Shown here in pieces: positions 1 through 11,500 of a DNA stretch of 64,000 nucleotides. How positions within the stretch are numbered: the stretch's first letter is position 1; each line of letters opens with the position of its first letter. Source of the stretch: Neofusicoccum parvum. Lineage: Eukaryota; Ascomycota; Dothideomycetes; Botryosphaeriales; Botryosphaeriaceae. Location: NCBI GenBank assembly GCA_020912385.1, contig CP087218.1, positions 1,612,001-1,676,000 on the forward strand. Reading direction: 5' to 3'. Position numbers and translations under genes: made by a program. Below the pieces are notes generated by a model. It did no database searches. It was not told the DNA's origin and was given only the letters and a program-made list of their open reading frames with translations.

Positions 1-9
1 CTCCACACC

Positions 10-3000
10 ATGCCGCCCAGAGCAAGGAAAGACGGCGCCCAGGACGGGGCTGACGGTGCTGCCCAGGTGAGAGCTTTGAAGACTCTCAATCGCGCGCAAT
101 CTTCCTAACAAAACCCTGCCACCGCAGCCCGCCGCAAAAGCTACCCGCCGCCCGCGCGCAGTACCGCGCAGAAAGCCCGCAGACTCCGAGACTGCCACCG
201 CGAATACCGCGACCGAGACGCAAGATACCCAGGCGCCAGCCCTCGAGCCCGCGCACGCCACCGACGGCGCACAGCAACATGGCGAGGACGCCGCCGAAGA
301 GCCCGTGCAGGCGATGACGAAGCGCAGAGCGGGAGGCCGGCGGCGCGACGACGGAATGGACTCGGTGCTCCAGCCGTTCTACTACGGCAAGGCGCTGACG
401 GACCCGATCAACACGGCCGAGGACAAGTGGAACCTGCTGCCGGCGTTCCTGAAGGTCAAGGGCCTGGTCAAGCAGCACATCGACTCGTTCAACTACTTTG
501 TGGACGAGCAGCTTAAGCAGATCCTGCGCGCCAACCAGTACGTGTACAGCGACGTCGACGACAAGTTCTTCTGGCGCTACACCGACATCCGCGTGCTCAA
601 GCCGTGCCGCGTCGAGGAGGAGAACGTGCGCGGCATCCAGTCGACCATCACTCCGAACGAGTGCCGGCTGCGCGACATGACGTACGCGGCGCCGATTGTG
701 GTTGACGTCGAGTATAAGAAAGGAAATGTGAAGGTCAAGAGGAAGGGGATCCACATTGGCAGGATGCCGATCATGCTGCGCAGCAACAAATGCCACCTCT
801 GGGGCAAATCGGAGAGGCAGATGGGCCAGCTCGGCGAGTGCTCCATTGACCCCGGTGGATACTTTATTACCAGAGGTCAGGAGAAGGTCATTCTAGTCCA
901 AGAGCAGCTGAGCAAGAACCGTGTTATTGTCGAGTCTATGAAGGGTATTATCCAGGCTTCCGTGATCAGTTTCACGGTCGACAGGAAGTCCAAGGGTTAC
1001 GTTCTTCTGAAGAAGGGCCTGCTTTACCTCAAGCACAACTGCTTCACCGAAGATATCCCCGTTGTTATTGCGTTCAAGGCCATGGGTATCCAGTCGGAGC
1101 ACGAGATCCTCCTCCTCGTGGCCGGCGACGATAGCGCGTACCAGGACGAATTTGCCGTCAACTTCGAGGCTTGCTACACCGAGAAGAACGAGAGAATCAA
1201 CACGCAGAACCAAGCCCTGGAGTACATTGGCCAACGGACCCGGCAGTTGAGGAAGCCTATCGGAAACAGACAGGCTCGGAATTTGCAGCAGGAGGCCATC
1301 GATGCCCTGTCGAACATGATGATGAGCCACGTTCCCGTTACTGGTATGAACTTCCGGCCGAAAGCGCTGTACATCGCGTACATGACGAGGAGAGTTTTAA
1401 TGGCCATTCACGACCCGAAGATGGTGGATGACAGAGATTATGTCGGTAACAAGAGATTGGAATTGGCAGGCCAGATGATGGCGTTGCTGTTCGAGGACAG
1501 CTTCAAGAGCTTCAACTACCAGTTCAAGGCGGCTATCGACAAGATCCTGAAGAAGCCCAACCGAGCCGCCGAATTTGACGCATACGACCACATCCAGACG
1601 CACGGTTGGAGCATCACAGCGGGCATGGAACGAGCTATCGCCACAGGAAACTGGAGTTTGAAGCGTTTCCGCATGGAAAGAGCCGGTATCACCCACGTTC
1701 TCAGCCGTCTCAGCTACATCTCCGCTCTTGGTATGATGACGCGTATCACATCTCAATTCGAGAAGACGAGAAAGGTCTCCGGTCCCCGTGCACTCCAGCC
1801 CTCGCAATTCGGTATGCTCTGTACCTCGGATACGCCTGAAGGTGAAGCTTGCGGTCTGGTCAAGAACTTGGCACTCATGACCCACATCACGACTGAGGTT
1901 CCGGAGGAGTCTGTGAAGCGGATAGTCTATATCCTGGGAGCAGAGGATGTGCAATCAGCCAGCGGTACCGAGCTGTATTCTGATGGTGCTTACATCGTCT
2001 TTGTCAACGGTTCACCGTTGGCATTGACTCGCGAGCCCAGGCAGTTCTTGAACGGCTTCCGCAAGTTTCGCCGCATGGGCCGCATTTCGGAGTTCGTCAG
2101 TATTCACATCAACCACCACCATCGGGCCGTGCAGATCGCTACGGATGAAGGTCGTATTTGCAGACCGCTCATTGTTGTCGAGCGTGGAAAGTCCAGGGTT
2201 TCCGCAAGGTACCTACGGGCGCTGCAGAAGGGCACCATGGAGTTCGACGACTTCCTTTCTCGCGGTCTCGTGGAGTATGTGGACGTCAACGAAGAGAACG
2301 ACTCGAACATCTGCATCTACGAGAAGGATCTCAAGGAGCACCACACGCACCTCGAGATCGAGCCTTTCACGATTCTCGGAGCTGTTGCTGGCCTCATTCC
2401 CTATCCCCATCACAACCAGTCTCCTCGTAACACTTACCAATGCGCCATGGGTAAACAAGCCATTGGTGCAATTGCGTATAACCAGTTCAACCGCATTGAC
2501 ACGCTTCTCTACCTCATGGTTTACCCACAGCAGCCCATGGTCAAGACGAGAACAATCGAGCTCATCAAGTACGACAAGCTTCCTGCCGGACAAAACGCTA
2601 CTGTTGCTGTCATGTCCTACTCTGGATACGATATTGAGGATGCTCTGGTAATCAACAAGGCCTCCTGCGACAGAGGATTTGGTCGTTGCCAGGTCTTCAA
2701 GAAGGCTAGCACAACACTCAAATCGTACGCGAACGGTTCACAAGACCGGATCACCGGTCCTGAGAGGAATGCTGATGGCACGACCGTCAACCCGAGACAC
2801 AAGAAGGTCGGTGAGTCGGATGGTATTGCGGAGGTCGGCATGCTGCTTGAGAAGGACGATGTCTACCTCAACAAGTTTGTTCCCGTCCAGACAAACCCTG
2901 TCGGTCTCGAGGAGGGCAGAAGAAAGCCTCCCCAAGAGTTCCGTCCGACGCCCATGAGCTACAAGCTGCCCGATCCTGCCTACGTCGACAAGGTTCTCCT

Positions 3001-3799
3001 TACTGAGAACGAATCCAACACGCCTGTCATCAAAATTCAGACCCGTCAAACTAGACGTCCTGAACTCGGTGACAAGTTCTCTTCCCGTCACGGTCAGAAG
3101 GGTGTCGTAGGCATCATCGCCGAGCAAGTCGATATGCCCTTCAACGACCAAGGCATCTGCCCCGATATCATCATGAACCCCCACGGTTTCCCCTCGCGTA
3201 TGACGGTCGGCAAAATGCTCGAACTCCTGTCTGGCAAGGCGGGCGTCATGTGTGGCGACCTGCAGTACGGCACCTGCTTCGGCGGCTCCAAGGCCGAGGA
3301 CATGTCGCAGATCTTGCTCGAAGCTGGCTTCTCGTACTCGGGCAAGGACATGCTCACGTCGGGTATCACGGGCGAGTGCCTGCCCGCCTACGTCTTCTTC
3401 GGCCCCATCTACTACCAGAAGCTCAAGCACATGGTCCAGGACAAGATGCACTCGCGTGCCCGCGGCCCCCGCGCCATCCTCACGCGCCAGCCCACCGAGG
3501 GTCGCTCCCGCGATGGTGGCCTCCGTCTCGGCGAGATGGAGCGCGACTGCCTGATCGCGTACGGCGCGAGTCAGCTGCTGCTCGAGCGGTTGATGCTGAG
3601 CTCTGATGCGCACGAGTGCGATGTGTGTGAACGCTGCGGCATGATGGGGTATCAGGGCTGGTGCCAGAGCTGCCGCAGCAGCAAGGGCGTCGTCAGGATG
3701 ACCATTCCGTATGCGGCGAAGCTGCTGATTCAGGAGCTGTTGAGCATGAACGTGAAGGCGTGCTTGAAGTTGGGGGATGAGTTCCCGGCGGAGGAGTAA
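10..3799 (+). CDS. RPC2: DNA-directed RNA polymerase III subunit 2 (RPC2/RET1)
   Basis: Second-largest (beta-like) subunit of RNA polymerase III, which makes tRNA and 5S rRNA in the nucleus. Model: exons 10-66 and 128-3799, 1242 aa. The first exon starts at the ATG at 10 and ends at a GTGAGA donor; the 61-bp intron carries a CTAAC branch site (105-109) and a CAG acceptor at 127, and joins in phase 0 to an open frame. Seen in the protein: the beta-subunit signature GDKFSSRHGQKG around nt 3070-3105, and a C-terminal four-cysteine zinc site (CDVCERC followed by CQSC, about nt 3617-3692). The length is about 90 residues above yeast RET1 because of a low-complexity, Ala/Pro/Glu-rich N-terminal tail. 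No disruption was seen. The family call is certain; the exact N terminus rests on the splice call and on the window starting only 9 nt upstream. Confidence 0.96.
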
Positions 3800-5195
3800 G
3801 GAGAGTGGGGGAGCAGGGAGGAAAGGTGGGGGTGGGTGGCGGATCTTCTTTTCTGGTGGGAGATGGGGTTATCGGGGTTCGGGGTTCGTATCTACTACTA
3901 TGCATAGCGTGGGCCGGCATCTGGGTGGCGTTTATCTTCTTTTCAATTACTATGGAGGAGTGGAGGAGAAAAGTTTGCGGTTGGTGGGTTATTGCTTTTG
4001 CGGATGGAGGGAGAGACAGAACTGGCTATTTTGACATCATACTCTTTTCATCGTCAGACATATGGAAAGAGATGACGCTTGTATGGTAATTGCCCAGCAA
4101 ACCTGAATGACATGAGATAGAAAGTCCTACAAATCCTCCTGTCAGATTTTGCATTAATGCCCTTGGCTCAGCATTGCCATTTGATGCTGCTGTTAGACGA
4201 CTTTGCATCCACTGCATTGTAGAGGCGGTTTGATGCAATCACAGTTGGTACACGGTTAGCTGCGTGGTCCGGTTCATCGAGAATGATGAATGAACTGGGC
4301 ACGGCGTATAGGTGGACCACAAAGGTTTGATGTTCCCGGTTCCGGCGGCGTGAAAGCGCAACAGGAAACGTATAATCTACCAAGCCGTTCAGCAATACAT
4401 ACCGAGCTTACGAACATTTGCGACGCTTCAAAACATTTCAAACCGCTGTTACGTTGGCAATTTTCTACTCAAACCGAACGGGCGAGATCCCGAAGGTCCG
4501 ATAGAAGAATTTCAAATAGGTCATTGGCATGTCTACATCGTTCCGACGCATCAAGGTATGGGGAGTTCTCATATTGCACTCTAGTAGGGCTTGAGAAACG
4601 ACATGGTCCGGCACGACGTTGGAAGAGAGAAAGCGCTCAGACCTGGTGACTGGTGGAGAATTTGGAGCTGAGCAGAGAGGTTTCGATCACTGCAATACCA
4701 TTTATAACCCGCTCTTTGGTCTGATCCGTTTTCCAACGTCAACACTGTACCGGAAGCCAAGTTACGAATGAGCGATGAATGGTATATTAGGCACTGACAG
4801 TTTGAGAGACTTCTCGGAAGATTAATTATCTCATTTATACTCATAGTCTCATACTGCTCTGATTAGCCCCAGAATGTGCAATCACAGGTTATATTCTCAT
4901 GTAGGTACAAAAGTTAGAGTCGTACTATATATAAACATATAGAAAGAAAGGAACAATCAGAGCATCACTGTGCTATCCACCACAGCTCCTGATTTCTACG
5001 TCCTCTAGAGGCAGAGAATGGTGTCACGAAGTCAGGAAAAGTGCCAAATATGGATTCAAAGTTGATGAAATACAACGTAAAACAAATAAACATTGCCAAA
5101 GAGGGCATTACACTTCAAGAGGTCCTGGAGATTCGTAGAAGTAAAGCCGAAAGAAATTCCACCACCCCTTGTTTCTCGAACCAAAAGCAATCGAA
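3800..5195. other. Intergenic, convergent 3' flanks
   Basis: About 1.4 kb between the 3' ends of the RPC2 gene (+) and the AAA-ATPase gene (-). The sequence becomes AT-richer beyond 4.7 kb. Only short open frames without family resemblance are present. I see no RNA gene or repeat. Confidence 0.6.
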
Positions 5196-8007
5196 TCAGA
5201 TATATTGATTCCCACTTGCTGTTTCCTTACCAAAAGAATCCAATCTATTTCCCATCATAGCAGCCCTTCCAGTCTCATCTTTCTTGTAGAGCTCTTTCAG
5301 ATAGTCCTTGAAAGTCTTGGACATTAGAACTGTGGATCTGATATGCTCTCTCTTGACCTGTATAAGGCCCTTCTTGTTCCTGCTCTCCTCTGTCTGGGCC
5401 AGAGCAACTGCTATTTGGAATGCTAGACGGCTTGTTCAGCACAGGAAAAGGATTTACCGTGAAGACTTAGACATACCGTTTCTGATCTCGCGGCCGTTCC
5501 ATTCCAACTCCTGTACCTCATCAGATTTGACATAGTCTCTTGTGCTTTCGAGTATCTTCATTTCTTCTCCTTGCTCATCCTCCAACTTGCCAAAGAAATT
5601 CTCCCACACATTTACACGGTCTTCGTTTGTGAAGGGCCGGTAGTGAACCATGATGTGGATCCGAGAGATAAAGGCCTCATCGAAGGTTCCCACTCGATTA
5701 GTGGTGAGGAAGAGAATGCCCTGGTAATACTCCAGCGCTCGGAGAAATCCAGCGACAAGGTTGTTCCTTGCCAGGTCTTGCACTTACCGATGCTCCATGT
5801 AGATGTCCGCTTCGTCGATAAGCATGATGGCCCCCCAGCTTGAAGCGATCTTGAACCATTTCTCCAGATTCTTTTCCACTTTCCCTGGGTCGACTCCAAT
5901 GTCTGCGCAGGTCAAAGAGAGTAGCGGGCGCTCGGTGTGAGCCGCAACACATTCTAACATTAGCAAAGCATCAGCTTCTGTTCTTTCAAATTTTTAATGA
6001 GGAAAGAGGGCACCTATCACGGACCTGCGGTATAGGTTTTCCCAACTCCGGGTTTTCCATGAAGCAGGAATATAAGTCCTTCTCCTTTACCTGAAACAAA
6101 ATCCGCAGACCATGTGGATGATTCAGGAGGATCAGACTTGATGTTCTTAAACCGGGTGTCGATGCCATGCTTTGGAACCTCCACAACTTCATTGTTTCCT
6201 TGTTCAGCTTGCTTCTCCTCTTTTTGTCCCTCCTCCTGTGCTTTGATAGCTTCATCCTGCTTGTTCTTTGCTACAAGGCTGCGCACATATCTTGCAGTAA
6301 GCTTAGTGATGAGTGATTTGGTTTCTGAAGGCATGACAAGGGCGTCAAGAATGCTTTTGTCGAAGACCAGGTCTTGAAATCCCAAAACGTCGAGCGTTGC
6401 TGTGACTTGATAAGCAATGGCAGTGAAAGATAATCTTTGAGGAGCTTGCGCTCAAAATTTGGGACAAGAACCTACCCCAATCCCTTGTTTTGAACAAGAA
6501 GGCTTCTGTACTCCCTGGGGATAGAAAATAATGCCGCGAGGGGAGACTCCTACTTTTTGGTGACAGCACACTGTAACTGAAATAATCACCAAATTCCGCA
6601 ATCTTGGATGCTTCGCCACCCACTTTTGTGCATCTTCGACAAGAGCAGATTCGGAACGTTGGGATACCCTCTAAGACATGCATATCTAGCATAGTCATAG
6701 AGTCTTGTCCTTGCTCGACAAGCTCCGCATTCCATTGCTCCGGATCGACCATAACTTGTCCGACGTACTGACAGATTGTTAAAACGATCCTGCAAATGTA
6801 GTTTCTGGTATTGAGGGCAGCCATACCGGTCGAATGGGCTGGGATTTTGTGACTCCGTCGTATCCATGAAATCCTCTTCTCCTCAACCGGAAAAACGTCT
6901 TACCACGCTCCTCAAAGAATTGTCTGAGCTCTTTTCCCGTCTTACCCATGAGCTTCAAATCTTTGTTCTCTTCAAGGAAACTGCAAGGGATGATCTTTTG
7001 GCGCAGGGTTTGGTCCTCCGATGAGACGACATCCAGGAAGAATGGGACCATCAAAACCTGTATGTCATGGATAAAGCTCTGGAGTCTCCACATGTCGATC
7101 GAGTAACCCTCCACCTCTCTGTTGGTGATTTCGAATTCCATAGACTTGATGACATGGGGCTCGAATTGGCCGGTGGATTGTTGATCGAAGTATACATCGA
7201 TGCCAGGTTTTAAAAACAGCCAATGCATTTTTGGAATGATAATGCCTTTCAGCCAACGCTCGCGGGCTTCTTTGACTGCATTTCCGTATTGATTGCGGAC
7301 AAAATCTAACAGTAGCCCAAGGTCGTCGTAAACGGTTTTGTTCGCGCAGGTTTCGCTGGCTTCGCCTTCCATGGATGAACTCGGTGAAAACCTCTCACGG
7401 TATTCCTCGAGCGCGTCTTCATGGTGCCATATGATGGCATAAGGTTCCTTGACTGTGATATCCTTGCCAACCAATTTCTGACCGGGATAGTACTTGACCA
7501 CATGGCGAAGAGCGCTGATGACTGCAGGTGAATAGATGCGAATGTAAGAAGATCCCTTTCCGTGAACTGGTGGCAGTTTCTCTAGGCTCCATCGCTCAGT
7601 GGTATCCAAATAACTCAGGTTAACTTGGACGAATTCGAAGACAGAAGCGTCCGTTCGAGAAGTGTCGCCAGGCTGCAAAGCTTCGTGGCTCTCGCCATCC
7701 GTTTTGAAAACCGGGTTTCTACCGATCATATTGACATATTCGATTTTGTACGCAATCTTAGAAGAAAGATTTTTTGTCGATGCCTTAGGCGATGTGTTTT
7801 CTGCTGTGTCCGGGCTGCTGTCCTGCGACCACAAGTACGTATGTGTTAGAATTTAGACAAGACCTCGGTCCGTCGCCTTACCGTCTCTATCGACTGGTTT
7901 TCGATGGAGTCTGCATCATTTGTAGAGACATGACCAAGATCAGGATCTGTACGTAGATTCGCTGCGGAAGGTAGCTTTTCGCCACCTGCCGTAACTTCTT
8001 CGGCCAT
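5196..8007 (-). pseudogene. AAA-family ATPase (fungal DUF7025 type) with one in-frame stop
   Basis: Fungal AAA ATPase of the type with a long N-terminal region followed by one AAA module; cellular role unknown. Six exons, all junctions in phase: 8007-7882, 7822-6827, 6767-6476, 6399-6025, 5953-5477, 5422-5196 (830 codons before the terminal TGA). Visible motifs: Walker A GKPGVGKT (exon 4), split across an intron from the next helix; Walker B MLIDEAD (about nt 5801-5821); sensor region TTNRVGTFDEAF with the SRI arginine; C-terminal NGREIRN followed by a helical lid. The only defect is TAA at 5784-5786 (codon 653), between MEHR and VQDLARNN, where relatives usually have a Ser codon in an unbroken helix. 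The stop overlaps a good donor (GTAAGT), but no acceptor gives a usable in-frame intron; the nearest would leave 21 bp. Either a recent nonsense mutation (a product of 652 aa lacking sensor and lid), readthrough, or a sequence error. Divergent neighbour: the LINE-disrupted DUF7708-like gene. Confidence 0.82.
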
Positions 8008-8572
8008 TGTGTTCCTTCGAAGTTGAATTTCCCTGGACAGAAGTGAGTGTGCGTTCTCTACAATCCGGATACGTGTGTGCATTAATTAAAGGGGCTCAGG
8101 AGCCAGTGCAACTGGTCCAGCCGCATGATAGGAACCTGAAATTGGAGCAGCGTATTCCGATGCAACCTCTGCATTTTCATTAATGCTTACATGCATATAA
8201 GCACTGATAACACACTCGGTTCCCCATTGGCAGAATTTGCGGGGTAGAGAGCCGACTTTTCGTGCGTGCGACGAAGCTGCAAGGCTGAAGGCTTCCTTGC
8301 GGAAGATTTCTCCAGAAGTGGATTCAGTTGCATCCAGCTTCCATTTTTTTTTTTTAGTAACGCGCTGCAGCCTACAGGGTTTTACTGGTTGCACATGGAC
8401 CAACCGATGCGCCTGAATTGCGGCATTTTCTTGCTACTATCTACAGCTGCTTCAGCCTCGTGGCCAGACGCAATGATACAAGAAAATCTCCAAGGGAGTA
8501 GACGATCGAACGCCAACATGGCTTTGTGATGCATTCTGGGGACAGAAGTCTTCAAGCTATTTGATACGCCTC
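8008..8572. promoter_or_regulatory. Divergent intergenic region (AAA ATPase / DUF7708-like gene)
   Basis: About 565 bp separating two divergent start codons, so it should hold both promoters. It contains an 11-T run near 8345. No specific factor site is recognisable. Confidence 0.4.
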
Positions 8573-11500
8573 ATGAATCCTTCTAATGCGAGCCCAGCCG
8601 AGCTGAGCCACGCGTTCTCGATCTTCTTGAAGCGACAGCCAAGGAGAGCCTCGGACTCCACCGAACTGGAGGGCGCCTTTGTTGACTATCAGGAGTGGCG
8701 GGGGGAGCGAAAAAAGACTCGAGACCAAGCCATGGAACAGCTAGACGCAGCTTGGTAAGTTTTGTCTCCCCATTAGGTTTGTTGACTGCATTAATTGCGG
8801 AAAGGCCAGATGAATTCCACGAGCTTGAAGAGAAGCGCCGAGAACTTCATGCACTGGTCGAGGAATTCCATAGTCACCTTCCTACTGATCTTCAGGAAGA
8901 TGTTACCACATCTCCCAAATCATTCCGCGATATATCCGGAGCTATGGATAAGATGAGGATGCGCTGGGAAAAGAAGCCTGAGGCTGATGCCTTCGCAAAA
9001 GCACGCCAGTACCTTCGAAAGGTTGGCGAAACCATCAACAATCACTCCAATACTTTGAAAATGCTTCCTTCAAGCAACGACTATGCGTCAGTGTTTTGTG
9101 GCGCGTTGAACGTGTTCATCAAGGTAAGAGTATTTTCTCTGGAGAATATTTGATATCGTTATTGTTTTACTCGTCGAACATGACCGCACCAAAAAATCGA
9201 CCTCAAGCTACGGCGCTGGAAGAGGGCCCTAGGGACTCTTCCCAGCCCCAAAACCAGCTATACAACAACCCCAGCAGCAGCAACCACGCTGGGGTGGAAG
9301 GAGAGGGCCGGAAGAGGGACAAAATGCCCTCCTAAGGCACCCAACCCCACCACCCACAGTACAGCCAACAGGCACCCAAGCAGGCTCCTATCAGCGTAGA
9401 GTACATCAACAGAGCAAATAAAACACTCGAAACCATCCAGCAGGCCCTACAGGCACCAGGTGGCGACCCCCTAGCTCTCTCTTCCCAGCTGAAAAATTTT
9501 CTCAGCGTTGCCAAGACAATCTTCCAGGGATTCACTACCACCCTCCAGGAGGCCAATCCTAAGGACCCAGGCCTTAAGGATATTATGAAGGAAATCCAGG
9601 AGGTTAAGAAGGCTATCAGCGTGCCTCTCCAACCTACAGTCCCAAAGTGGTCACAGATTGTGGCTCAGACAACCCTAAAGCCACCTACCCCCCCTATCAC
9701 CACAGAACTCACCCTGCACTTCCCTGAGCAACAGAATAGGCAGGAAATTGCCTTACTCTCCAACGAAGCCATCATCTAAAAGATCCAGGTAGGCAAGGGA
9801 TTTGCCTATAAAAAAGTCCTCGTAGTAAGGAAGCTCCCAAGTGGAGACATTAGAATCTTTATCCCTGACCCAAACACCAGGACAGAACTGCTGAAAGACC
9901 AAGATTGGACCTCAGGGCTGGGCAGGGAGGTCAGACCCAACCAGCAGATGTACTCAGTGCTAGTACACAATGTCCCACTCAAAGGCATTAATACCAATGA
10001 CCCACAGGCCATCAAGATAATCCAGGAGCAGAACATGTCTCTACACCCCGGCCTCCAGGTCAGCAAGATGGCCTGGCTAAAAAGGAAGCTCCCTATAGGG
10101 AAAACCCACTCAGCAGTAATACTTAGCACCACCAACCCAGAGACTGCCAACTAGGTGATTACGAAGGGCATCATCTGCAATTACTCCCTTCACACTGCGG
10201 AATACTACAGCCCTTTATTTACAGTCACCTAGTGCTTTAAGTGCCAGGCCTATGGCCACATTACCAGCCACTGCAGGAAGGAGGCCAAGTGTGGCAAGTA
10301 TACAGGCAGCCACAACACTAGAGAGTGCACTAAGGAAGAAACGCAGTGTGCCAACTGCAACTAGAAGTATAATATATAGAGTAACTCCTACCCTACACGC
10401 AGGGCAAACCAGGCCAGAGCAAACAGTGCCCGCCTAATAAACCTAGGAGGATATAGAGAAAGAACTCAGCCCTAGTAATAGATACAAGAAGGATGGACTC
10501 TAGTAAGGTCTAAGAAGAGGATTAGAATAGAGGAATTATAGAAGAAGGAGCTAAAAAGAGGCCTAGGTAGACCTAGAGACCTTAGTAGACCCCCTCTACC
10601 CGGCCAGATGATCTTCTCTAGCATGGGACTGCGCAGTTCCCAATATACCCCAGAGATAAACCTAGAAGAGGTGGTCCTATCCACATAGGCCAGCTCCACC
10701 TCCCCAACGCAACCTAACACAGACATAGGAGACAATTAATGCTAAACACAACACTACTATTAATCATACAGTACAACGTTAATAAGAGTACGGATAAGAT
10801 AATGATCCCCCTCTATAAAGAACTAGACCTAAGAACCCACTATATTCTAGCTATCCAGGAACCCTGGAAAAACCCTAGAGTTAAGATAATAGTTAAACAC
10901 TCTACTTACTATACCATCTTCCCCTATGAGGGAGAAGCGAGAACCTACTTCCTAATAAGTAAGGCCCTTACCCTAGAATCCTAGTAGGAAACTATCCACT
11001 CCCTAGACCTTATCACCCTTACTATCAACACCCTATTATGTACTATCTACATTTATAACTACTATAACCCGCCACCTCTCTCCTATACTAGCATAGCTAT
11101 AGGTACCCTACCACTCCTCTTAGAGGCTCTGAATAGGCCTAGAGAACACATTCTACTTGGAGACTTCAACCTCTATCACCCTCTCTAGGGAGGTATTACC
11201 TCTCTCACCCAACATAGCCTCTTAGATAACCTAATTAAGACAGCTACCACAGCTAACCTTAACCTAGCCCTACTAAGGGGAACTATCACCAGGAAAACTA
11301 ATAATAGTAAAAGTACAATTAACCTTATCTTCACCACCCACTGGCTAGAGGAGAGGATCCTGCGCTATAGAGTCTCTTAGGAACTAGAATCCTCCTCTAA
11401 TCACCTACCTATAATCACTACATTTAATATCTCCCCCACCCCAGCAGCCTCGCAACCCCCCAGGCCACAATGGAAAAAGGCGGACTGGGAGAGAACTAAT

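Noticed and set aside
5757..5787. A real intron at the GTAAGT that overlaps the in-frame stop of the AAA ATPase
   Set aside because: The only acceptor that restores the frame gives an intron of 21 bp and removes conserved residues; others shift the frame.
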